From the NCBI GenBank assembly GCA_034211115.1, contig JAXHTH010000110.1, positions 1 to 6,007 of the forward strand: a DNA stretch of 6,007 nucleotides, written 5' to 3'. This stretch comes from JAXHTH01 sp034211115 (GTDB lineage: Bacteria; Planctomycetota; Phycisphaerae; Phycisphaerales; SM1A02). Made by a program: the position numbers and the translations under genes. Below are positions 1 through 6,007 of this stretch, piece by piece. How positions within the stretch are numbered: the first letter of the stretch is position 1; every line of letters begins with the position of its first letter. A model generated the notes under the pieces. That model did no database searches and was not told where the DNA came from. It saw only the letters and a list, made by a program, of their open reading frames with translations.

Positions 1-61
1 CATCCCCTCTCCCTCCACGCCGCGTCCCCCGGCTGAGCCGGAGCCCGGAGCAGAAGCCGCG
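1..61. other. Upstream leader/intergenic fragment
   Basis: This short stretch before the first gene is very C/G-rich. Frame 1 is open from base 1 to a TGA at 34-36, which could be the tail of an upstream gene, but eleven codons are too few to judge. A near-palindrome CCGGCT-G-AGCCGG sits at 29-41; its one-base centre makes it a poor hairpin. A purine-rich stretch (GGAGC followed by AGAAG) at about 46-57 precedes the ATG at 62 and may serve as a weak ribosome binding site. Confidence 0.3.
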
Positions 62-1065
<1,004 letters not shown>

Positions 1066-1069
<4 letters not shown>

Positions 1070-2583
1070 CCCCACCGCCCGCCCATCGCGATCTCGAGCT
1101 GTTTCCGGACCAGATCACGCCTCCGGCCCCGCATGAGCTGGATCTGGCGGACGCGGGCGAGCCGGTCGTGGTCGGGGCGATGAACCTGCTCAACAGCTAC
1201 GCGCACGTGCTCGTCGTCGCCTTCGTGGTGACGCTGCTGTTCACGCCGCTCGTTCGGCGCCTGGCCCTGGCGGGCGGGGTCGTCGATCGGCCGGATGCGA
1301 GGCGGAAGATGCACGACTACCCCGTGCCGTACCTGGGCGGCCTGGCCGTGTTCATCGGGCTCATCGTCGCCATCGCCGTGAGCTACTTCTCGGGCGATGA
1401 CTACACGACGGAGTACGCCGGCGTGCCGCTGGCGGTGGTGGTGGGGATGGTGGCGATCACCTTCACCGGCCTCGCCGACGACGTGTGGGGCTGGGATCCG
1501 CGTCTGAAGATCGCCGGCCAGCTCGTCGCGGCCGCCGCCCTCGCCATCGAGGATGTCGGCGTGCGCGTCGCCGAGGGCCTGCTCAATCCCGTCGTGCTTC
1601 AGGTGATGGGCGAAAGCGGACCGGGCGTGGTGCTGCTCTCGATCGGGGGCTTCGACTTGCTCAGCGGACACGTGTTCTACTGGACGGGGACCGCCCTCAT
1701 CGCCGTCTTCGTGCTCGGCGGTTGCAACGCCGCCAACCTGCTGGACGGGCTGGACGGACTGCTCAGCGGGGTGGTGGGCGTGGTCGCCATCGGCCTGCTC
1801 GCCATCTGCCTGCTCATGATCCCCTCCGACAGCGCGGGGATGAACCAGGCCCGGGACGTCGCCGACCTCGTTCAGCAGCATGTCGTGCAATATCACGAAG
1901 AGACGGGAACGTACCCGAAGACGGTGACGGAGCTCGTCGACGCCGGCACGCTGCAGCGCGAGGAGACTGCGATGCCGCAGGGCTGGACCCTGCTCTACGG
2001 CCCGCGCTACGGGCGGGTGGCCGTGGACGGCCGGCTCCTGGGGGGGGCGCGGATCGTGCTGTGCATGGCCCTGCTGGGCGCGGTCCTCGGCTTCCTGCCT
2101 CACAATTTCAATCCCGCCAGCATCTTCCTGGGAGACTGCGGCAGTCTTCTGCTGGGGTACATGTGCGCCGTGATCATTCTCATGCTGGGCGATCGGGGGG
2201 AGACACACCTGGTCTTCGCCGGCCTGATCGTCTTCTCGCTGCCCATCATGGACACCACGCTGGCCATCATCCGGCGCTGGCTGGCGGGCACGCCGCTGTC
2301 CGTCCCCGATCGTCATCACATCCATCACCAGTTGCTTCACGCGCTGGGCGGGGTGAAGCGGGCGGTGTTGTCGCTGTACGGCATCAGCTTCCTCTTCGCC
2401 GCGCTGGGGGTGACGCTGGCGGGACTGGTGATGCAGACCGGCCTCCGCGTTCGCGTGATCTACACCATCGCATTGGTGCTGTTCAGTTTCATCGGGGTGG
2501 TGGCGGTGAAGGCGGCGCGGACCCAGCAGCGGGAGGCGGCGAAGTCGCCGGCGCGGCGCGGGGGCGGCCCCGCCCGGCCCTAG
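1066..2583 (+). CDS. WecA/TagO/MraY-type polyprenyl-phosphate sugar-1-phosphate transferase with extracytoplasmic insertion
   Basis: A 505-residue membrane enzyme of glycosyltransferase family 4 that would transfer a sugar 1-phosphate (typically GlcNAc-1-P) from its UDP-sugar to undecaprenyl phosphate, starting a lipid-linked glycan. About 11 membrane segments can be seen (roughly 42-62, 88-108, 118-136, 148-166, 207-223, 233-252, 326-345, 359-377, 381-403, 432-456, 462-481). Active-site motifs are intact: RKMHDYPVPYLGG (80-92), LADDVWGWDPRLK (137-149; D138, D139), NLLDGLDGL (224-232; D227, D230), FNPASIFLGD (348-357) and PDRHHIHH (414-421). The histidine motif favours the WecA/TagO branch over true MraY. 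Segments 1-38 form a proline- and acid-rich extension. Residues about 253-325 are an extra domain absent from ordinary WecA/TagO (separate entry). The basic tail (about 482-505) fits a cytoplasmic C-terminus. The chosen ATG overlaps the upstream TGA (ATGA) and has GAAGG just before it; ATG 1180 (M39) is the alternative start. Which sugar it uses is unknown. Confidence 0.93.
1825..2040 (+). other. Pseudopilin-like insertion domain inside the sugar-1-phosphate transferase
   Basis: Residues about 254-325 of the transferase form a hydrophilic block between two membrane segments. In ordinary WecA/TagO-type enzymes the NLxDGxDGL helix is followed, after one more helix and a short loop, by the helix leading to GFLxxNFxPAxIF. 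Here the loop is expanded. The block contains ARDVADLVQQHVVQY (262-276), then ETGTYPKTVTELVDAG (279-294), PQGWTLLYGP (304-313) and VAVDG (318-322). This order (a helix ending in Y, then xxxGxYPxxxxELV, then PxGWxLxY) resembles the region after the N-terminal helix of GspG-type pseudopilins. The topology inferred from the cytoplasmic active-site motifs puts it on the outer face of the membrane. It is in frame, with third-position G/C use like its surroundings. Resemblance is by motif only; the function is unknown. Confidence 0.55.
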
Positions 2584-2643
2584 CGGTCCCGAATCGGCGC
2601 CGCGCCCTTGCCGTGCGCGGGTTTTCCGCCACAATCAGCGGCC

Positions 2644-3147
2644 ATGACCGATCGCCCGCCCCCCACGCGCGTCCTCTTCGTCTGCATGGGCAACATCTGC
2701 CGCAGCCCGCTGGCGGAGGCGATCTTTCGCCATCGCGCCGCCACGCGCGGTGTGGCCGAGCGCTTCCTCGTCGATTCCGCAGGCACCGGCGACTGGCACG
2801 TCGGCGAAGCGCCGGACGAGCGCGTGCAGCACGTCGCCGCCCGCAACGGCGTGTGGCTGGACAGCGCCGCCCGGCAGGTCAAGCGAGGCGATTTCAAGCG
2901 CTTCGATCACATCTTCTGCATGGACGAGGACAATCGCGAGGCGTTGCTGGAGATGGGCGCGCCGGCCGGGAAGGTCCGACTCCTCCTGGAATGTGACCCG
3001 AGAGCGCCGATGGTCGAGGTGCCCGATCCCTACTTCGGCGGCGAGGACGGGTTCGATCTTGTCTGGCGCCTCGTCGATTCCGCCTGCGACGCGGTGCTCG
3101 ACGAGCTGCTCGATGAGCACCCGTCGGGGGGAACGAAGCGGACATGA
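2644..3147 (+). CDS. Low-molecular-weight protein-tyrosine-phosphatase family protein
   Basis: A 167-residue cytoplasmic phosphatase of the LMW-PTP family, slightly longer than the usual 150-160. The phosphate-binding loop CMGNICRS is at residues 14-21, with nucleophile C14 and R20. The general-acid loop DPYFGG is at 128-133, with D128. SAGTGDWHVG (45-54) and the MDEDN segment (93-97) are also typical. The ATG at 2644 is preferred. A TTG at 2608 would add twelve residues that do not match the family, whose members begin just before the VLFVC strand. No clear Shine-Dalgarno sequence precedes the ATG. A weak promoter-like pair (TTGCCG at 2608-2613, CACAAT at 2630-2635, 16-bp spacer) lies in the 60-bp gap after the transferase gene, but is only suggestive. 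The stop overlaps the start of the ketosamine kinase gene (ATGA). That pairing suggests a sugar-phosphate phosphatase role in protein deglycation. A Wzb-like role in polysaccharide control is the alternative. Confidence 0.92.
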   Translation: MTDRPPPTRVLFVCMGNICRSPLAEAIFRHRAATRGVAERFLVDSAGTGDWHVGEAPDERVQHVAARNGVWLDSAARQVKRGDFKRFDHIFCMDEDNREALLEMGAPAGKVRLLLECDPRAPMVEVPDPYFGGEDGFDLVWRLVDSACDAVLDELLDEHPSGGTKRT

Positions 3148-4040
3148 GCGGCGAGGCGGCCATTGAACGCGCCCTGGCCGACGCCGGCTTGCCGACGTCG
3201 ATCAGGAGTCTCCGCGAGCTCTCCGGGGGCTGCATTCATCGGGTGTGCGAGGTGACGCTCGATGATGATTCACGCATCGTCGCCAAGATGAATCGCGCTG
3301 ATCAGGTGCTTATCTTCCGGGAAGAGGCGGCGGGGCTGACCGCGCTGGCCGAGACGAACACGGTCCTCGTGCCCCGGCCGCTGAGCGTCGGCGCGCACGG
3401 CGACACGGCGATCCTGCTCATGACCGCCCTCGCCCCCGCCCCCGGAACGGCCACGGACCGGGCGTGGAGGTCATTGGGAGAAGAGCTGGCCGCCCTCCAC
3501 GCCGTCGATGTCGGCCGGCGCTACGGCTTCCACGCCGACAATCACCTCGGCAGCACCTTCCAGCCCAACACCTTCTGCGATGACTGGGTCGATTTCAACG
3601 CCCGCTACCGCCTCGGGTTTCAGGTCGAGTTGGGTCGTCAGAACGGCCTGATCGGCAGGGACGAAGCGCGCCGGCTCGAGATGCTGATCGATCGGCTGGG
3701 GGAGTTCATCCCCGCATCGCCGAAGCCGGCCCTCCTGCACGGTGATCTCTGGTCCGGCAACGCCCTGCCCACCGTCGACGAAGAAGGCGAGGCACGCATC
3801 GCGGTTATCGATCCCGCGACGTCCATCGGTGACGGCTGGGCGGACATCGCCATGATGAAGCTCTTCGGCGGATTCCCGCCTTCATGCTTCGACGCCTACG
3901 CCCGGGCGGTGGATGATCACGATCGCGTCGAATCGCGGATCGTCGTGTATCAGCTCTATCACGTGCTGAACCACGTGAACATCTTCGGACGCGGCTACGC
4001 CGGCCAGGCGATGAGCCTGGTCGGGACCCTCGGCTGCTGA
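3144..4040 (+). CDS. Fructosamine/ketosamine-3-kinase family protein (protein deglycation)
   Basis: A 298-residue kinase of the fructosamine-3-kinase (FN3K/YniA) family, full length. These cytoplasmic enzymes phosphorylate O3 of ketoamine adducts (fructosamine, ribulosamine, erythrulosamine) on lysines. The 3-phosphate is unstable and the amine is freed. Visible motifs are the P-loop GGCIHR (28-33), ATP-site lysine K48 in VAKMN, YGFHADNHLGS (127-137), the DDWVDF segment (146-151), catalytic HGDLWSGN (199-206; D201), metal-binding IDPA (222-225; D223), LFGGFP (240-245) and QLYHVLNHVNIFG (270-282). The P-loop cysteine C30 aligns with the redox-sensitive cysteine described in eukaryotic FN3K. 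After IDPA the sequence reads TSIGDGWADIAM, whereas as I recall many bacterial members have YYGxxE there. The start overlaps the phosphatase stop by four bases; GGGGGAACGAAG upstream can act as the ribosome site. The ribulosamine/erythrulosamine preference is inferred from the known bacterial members with this gene pairing. Confidence 0.93.
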   Translation: MSGEAAIERALADAGLPTSIRSLRELSGGCIHRVCEVTLDDDSRIVAKMNRADQVLIFREEAAGLTALAETNTVLVPRPLSVGAHGDTAILLMTALAPAPGTATDRAWRSLGEELAALHAVDVGRRYGFHADNHLGSTFQPNTFCDDWVDFNARYRLGFQVELGRQNGLIGRDEARRLEMLIDRLGEFIPASPKPALLHGDLWSGNALPTVDEEGEARIAVIDPATSIGDGWADIAMMKLFGGFPPSCFDAYARAVDDHDRVESRIVVYQLYHVLNHVNIFGRGYAGQAMSLVGTLGC

Positions 4041-4090
4041 TCGCCGGTCGCGAGGTCTGATGCGCCTCGCGCGGTTATCGGCGTCCAAGG

Positions 4091-4163
4091 CGCGCCGGCG
4101 ACGTCCGCATACCCTCTTCTCCGCCGGTTGTCGGCCGCAGAAAGTTGCCCGCGCCGGCGATGT
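4091..4163 (+). repeat. Near-identical 14-bp direct repeat pair
   Basis: CGCGCCGGCGACGT at 4091-4104 recurs as CGCGCCGGCGATGT at 4150-4163, with one mismatch in 14, on the same strand and starting 59 bases apart. Both lie upstream of the small membrane protein gene, so they could be paired binding sites for a regulator. In DNA this GC-rich a chance pair is quite possible, and part of each copy is itself palindromic (GCCGGC). Confidence 0.4.
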
Positions 4164-4236
4164 ATTGGAATCTGGGATGTCAGGCGGCGGTGTGCGGCCG
4201 GGGCAAGGGTGGCGATGCGGAGGCGATTGGAGGCAC

Positions 4237-4243
4237 GGGAGGG
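4237..4243 (+). promoter_or_regulatory. Strong ribosome binding site for the small membrane protein
   Basis: GGGAGGG ends five bases before the ATG at 4249. It is the clearest Shine-Dalgarno sequence in the window. It decides the start of the membrane protein against the in-frame ATG at 4060. Confidence 0.7.
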
Positions 4244-4248
4244 CTGCA

Positions 4249-4647
4249 ATGTCGGTTCTTCGTTTGCTCGTGATGATCTCATCCAGCCTGCAGATCCTCA
4301 TCGGATCCTGCGCCGCCTACCGGATGCTCTCGCCCTACCAGGTCGACCTGATCGGCCTGCTGCTGTGCAGCACGGTGATCGCGGCGGGGCTGGCGAGCCT
4401 CTCCTGCCTCTACGTGGGCAAGCGGCCGAGCCTCTCGCGCCAGTCGACGATCAAGTTCAACATCCTGCTGCTCGTGCTCGTGTCGGGCGCGGCGGGGGTG
4501 ATCCTCGCCTTCGAGCAGCATCAGGGGATCTCCCAGCAGCGGCTGCAGTTCCTCATCACCGCTTTCGCCCTCTGCGCCGCGCCGTTCCTCATCAACGGCG
4601 TCTCGCTGGCCCTCATCGAACGCCGCGTGCAAAGGCTGGCGATCTGA
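4249..4647 (+). CDS. Small four-helix membrane protein of unknown function
   Basis: I do not recognise this 132-residue protein. It is hydrophobic, with four probable membrane segments at about 3-24, 32-56, 68-88 and 99-123. These are separated by short polar loops: YRMLSPYQVD around 24-33, the basic GKRPSLSRQSTIK at 57-69, and EQHQGISQQR at 89-98. It ends in a basic tail (ERRVQRLAI, 124-132). The basic loop and basic tail suggest that the 57-69 loop and the C-terminus face the cytoplasm, and so does the N-terminus. No catalytic motif, metal ligand set or signal-peptide cleavage site is evident. The start is set by GGGAGGG five bases upstream. It lies 208 bases after the kinase gene and runs toward serC, with a shared terminator hairpin between them, so it may have its own promoter. 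G/C third positions match its neighbours, supporting a real gene. Confidence 0.75.
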   Translation: MSVLRLLVMISSSLQILIGSCAAYRMLSPYQVDLIGLLLCSTVIAAGLASLSCLYVGKRPSLSRQSTIKFNILLLVLVSGAAGVILAFEQHQGISQQRLQFLITAFALCAAPFLINGVSLALIERRVQRLAI

Positions 4648-4694
4648 GAGACACCCGCGTGCGGGGCGGCGCCGCGTCCTGGGCATCAAACGCA

Positions 4695-4728
4695 AAGACG
4701 CCCGCACCGGGATCGGTGCGGGCGTCTT
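4695..4728. terminator. Perfect 14-bp hairpin, probable bidirectional terminator
   Basis: AAGACGCCCGCACC (4695-4708) pairs perfectly with GGTGCGGGCGTCTT (4715-4728) around the 6-base loop GGGATC. It sits between two convergent genes, 47 bases after the membrane protein stop and 29 bases from the serC stop. Forward, the stem ends in CTT and is followed by GATTGATCTT. Reverse, it is followed by TGCGTTTGAT. Neither side has a perfect U-run, but stem strength and placement fit a terminator shared by both strands. Confidence 0.85.
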
Positions 4729-4757
4729 GATTGATCTTGCCGCGAGGAGCTTCGTGC

Positions 4758-5858
4758 TCATCCGTTCTTCTGCGCGAAGTCCTTCATGAATTGCACGAGC
4801 GTGGTGCACGCGTCGAGGGGCAGGGCGTTGTAGAGCGAGGCGCGGAGGCCGCCCACCGAGCGGTGACCCTTCAGGCCCGACATGTCGTGCTCCAAAGCCT
4901 CGGACACGAACTTCCCGTCCAGATCCTCGCTGGGGGTGCGGAAGGTGACGTTCATCCGCGAGCGGCTGTCCGGACGCGCCACCGGCTTGTAGAAGTCCAG
5001 GGTGTCGATCGTGTCGTAGATGAGTTTCGCCTTCTCGTCGTTGCGCTTCGCGATGCCCTCGAGCCCGCCGTTGTTGAGGATCCACTTGAACACGCGTCCC
5101 ATGAAGTAGGTCGCGAAGACGGGCGGGGTGTTGAGCATCGAGCCCTTGTCCGCCTGGACGCGGTAATCGAGCATCACCGGCAGCTCGCCCTCGATGCGCT
5201 CCATGAAGTCCTTGCGGATGATGACCAGCGTCCCGCCCGCGGGTCCGAGGTTCTTCTGCCCGCTGGCGAAGACCAGGGCGTGCCGGTTCATGTCGATGGG
5301 CCGGCTGAACATGTTCGAGCACATGTCCGACACGAGCGGGCGATCGGTGGCCGGCGGGGCCTTCCATTCCGTGCCGAAGATCGTGTTGTTGTCGCAGTAA
5401 TAGACGTACTCGGGGTTGGCGCTGTAGTTGATCTCATCCGCGGCGGGGATGTGATCGAAGTTGTCCTTCTCGCCGTCGTAGGCGAGATGGACGTCGCCGA
5501 ACAGCTTCGCCTCGCGGATGGCCTTCTTCGTCCACGCGCCGGTGTGGAGATAGTCGGCGGTTTTTCCCCGGCCGAGGAAGCACATGGGGCACATGGCGAA
5601 CTGGAGGGTCGAGCCGCCCTGCTGGAAGAGGACGGCGTAGTCGTCGCCGATGCCGGCGATCTTCCGGCAGTCCGCCTCCGTCTCCTCGAACACGGCCTTG
5701 ATCACCTTCCCGCGGTGGCTGTGTTCCAGCACGCCGATCCCGCTGTCGGCGATGTTCCAGATGTCCTGTTGCGCCTCCTTGAGGCAGTCCTCCGGGAGGA
5801 CGGCGGGACCGGGCGCGAAGTTGAAGATACGCGTGGCAGTGGCGGTTGCGGTGGTCAT
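4758..5858 (-). CDS. serC: Phosphoserine aminotransferase
   Basis: A 366-residue PLP enzyme of the class V aminotransferase family, close to the E. coli SerC length. It converts 3-phosphohydroxypyruvate and glutamate to 3-phosphoserine and 2-oxoglutarate in cytoplasmic serine synthesis; some SerC proteins also act in vitamin B6 synthesis. Motifs: FNFAPGPAVLP (12-22), EHSHRGK (45-51; H48, R49), QGGSTLQF (80-87), W109 expected to stack on the cofactor, NNTIFG (157-162), SDMCS (177-181; D178 facing the pyridine nitrogen), SGQKNLGPAG (199-208) with cofactor lysine K202, NTPPVFA (243-249), SRSRMN (298-303) and KGHRSVGGLRASLYNA (330-345). The start is ATG at 5858, giving a family-like beginning after a short TTATATATR tract. 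A TTG at 5990 would only translate the upstream repeats. No strong ribosome site is seen; GGAA lies about 8-11 bases upstream. It stands alone, convergent with the membrane protein gene. Confidence 0.97.
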   Translation of the reverse strand: MTTATATATRIFNFAPGPAVLPEDCLKEAQQDIWNIADSGIGVLEHSHRGKVIKAVFEETEADCRKIAGIGDDYAVLFQQGGSTLQFAMCPMCFLGRGKTADYLHTGAWTKKAIREAKLFGDVHLAYDGEKDNFDHIPAADEINYSANPEYVYYCDNNTIFGTEWKAPPATDRPLVSDMCSNMFSRPIDMNRHALVFASGQKNLGPAGGTLVIIRKDFMERIEGELPVMLDYRVQADKGSMLNTPPVFATYFMGRVFKWILNNGGLEGIAKRNDEKAKLIYDTIDTLDFYKPVARPDSRSRMNVTFRTPSEDLDGKFVSEALEHDMSGLKGHRSVGGLRASLYNALPLDACTTLVQFMKDFAQKNG

Positions 5859-5894
5859 GGCTGTGGTTCCGTTCGCTTTTCTACAAACAGAAGG

Positions 5895-5922
5895 GAGTCT
5901 TGAGTCGTGAGTCTTGAGTCGT
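5895..5922. repeat. Perfect tandem repeat, two 14-bp units of paired heptads
   Basis: GAGTCTTGAGTCGT occurs twice in a row (5895-5908, 5909-5922). Each unit is itself two heptads of the form GAGTC[T/G]T, giving four heptads. On the serC strand they read ACGACTC and AAGACTC in alternation. The array lies 37 bases upstream of the serC start codon, so it is likely in the promoter or leader. Confidence 0.9.
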
Positions 5923-5985
5923 GAGGCTTGGGGCCTGAAGACCTGGAGACCTGGAGGCTTGGAGGGGTTTGAGTCGGGAGCTTGG
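5923..5985. repeat. Degenerate continuation of the heptad array
   Basis: The heptad pattern continues in decayed form: GAGGCTT, GGGGCCT, then 8-base versions GAAGACCT, GGAGACCT, GGAGGCTT and GGAGGGGT, then GAGTCGG and GAGCTTGG to about 5985. The phase shift from 7 to 8 bases and the rising number of differences look like a decaying low-complexity array and not a coding sequence. The remaining bases to 6007 are a pyrimidine/GT stretch in which I see nothing definite. Confidence 0.6.
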
Positions 5986-6007
5986 ACCAACCTCTCTTGT
6001 CTCTGTG

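Larger units (their letters stand above)
4041..4248. other. Intergenic spacer with 14-bp direct repeat and small inverted repeat
   Basis: These 208 bases hold no convincing gene. An upstream ATG at 4060 is in frame with the next gene but would add 63 arginine/glycine-rich residues with no membrane or domain character. An inverted repeat CGCGAGG (4049-4055) / CCTCGCG (4065-4071) with a 9-base loop lies 8 bases after the kinase stop; no T-run follows, so it is a weak terminator candidate. A direct repeat is listed separately. The sequence around 4160-4172 (GATGTATTGGAAT) is locally AT-richer and could include a promoter element, but no well-spaced -35/-10 pair is visible. Confidence 0.4.

Noticed and set aside
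1..36. Tail of an upstream gene ending at TGA 34-36
   Set aside because: Only eleven sense codons are available and they resemble no recognisable C-terminus; open frames this short are common in GC-rich DNA.
2608..2643. TTG start giving a 12-residue longer phosphatase
   Set aside because: LMW-PTP family proteins begin a few residues before the VLFVC strand, which fits ATG 2644; the added residues match nothing.
1485..2996. 503-codon forward frame spanning the transferase and phosphatase genes
   Set aside because: The translation is arginine/glycine/alanine-rich low-complexity sequence in a different frame from two well-recognised genes, so it is a frame shadow.
4060..4248. Extended 195-residue version of the small membrane protein starting at 4060
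   Set aside because: The extra 63 residues are arginine/glycine-rich without structure, and GGGAGGG sits at ideal distance before the ATG at 4249.
4654..4675. Short hairpin CCCG-CGTG-CGGG and palindrome GCGGCGCCGC after the membrane protein stop
   Set aside because: The stem is only four pairs and the palindrome is expected in GC-rich DNA; the 14-bp hairpin just downstream is the far better terminator.
4279..5367. 362-codon reverse frame overlapping the membrane protein gene, the terminator and serC
   Set aside because: It runs through the terminator hairpin and out of frame across serC; composition is histidine/arginine-rich with no recognisable domain.
4731..5903. 390-codon forward frame opposite serC
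   Set aside because: It lies antisense to a gene with complete PLP-enzyme motifs. The V/H/R/E-rich translation is typical of a GC-bias shadow.
5859..5990. Extension of serC to a TTG at 5990
   Set aside because: The extra 44 residues would be translated from the degenerate heptad repeats and do not resemble SerC N-termini.

Overview
This is a GC-rich bacterial window with dense coding, very strong G/C at third codon positions and long antisense shadow frames. It carries five forward genes and one convergent reverse gene. There are no RNA genes, CRISPR arrays or transposases. The protein styles, the weak or absent Shine-Dalgarno sequences at several starts, and a degenerate heptad repeat of the ACGACTC/AAGACTC kind between genes suggest a planctomycete-like bacterium (possibly Phycisphaerae). 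This is an inference from general appearance; no marker gene is present.

Region 1 (62-2583) is a two-gene unit for surface polysaccharide or glycolipid. It holds an NAD-dependent nucleotide-sugar epimerase/dehydratase, followed with an ATGA stop/start overlap by a WecA/TagO/MraY-type polyprenyl-phosphate sugar-1-phosphate transferase. The transferase has all the expected cytoplasmic active-site motifs. It also carries an unusual insertion of about 70 residues, predicted to lie outside the membrane, that resembles the C-terminal part of type II secretion pseudopilins.

Region 2 (2644-4040) is a second overlapping pair: a low-molecular-weight protein-tyrosine-phosphatase homologue immediately followed (ATGA overlap) by a fructosamine-3-kinase family kinase. 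This pairing is known from scattered bacteria. It is linked to repair of proteins glycated by pentose or tetrose phosphates: the phosphatase removes the terminal phosphate and the kinase phosphorylates O3 so that the adduct falls off. An alternative is that the phosphatase serves the polysaccharide genes upstream, as Wzb-type phosphatases do.

Region 3 (4041-4757) is a 208-bp spacer with a 14-bp near-identical direct repeat, then an unrecognised 132-residue four-helix membrane protein with a strong ribosome binding site. A perfect 14-bp-stem hairpin follows, placed to end transcription from both sides.

Region 4 (4758-6007) is serC (phosphoserine aminotransferase, serine biosynthesis) on the reverse strand. 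Its upstream region contains the tandem heptad repeat array.
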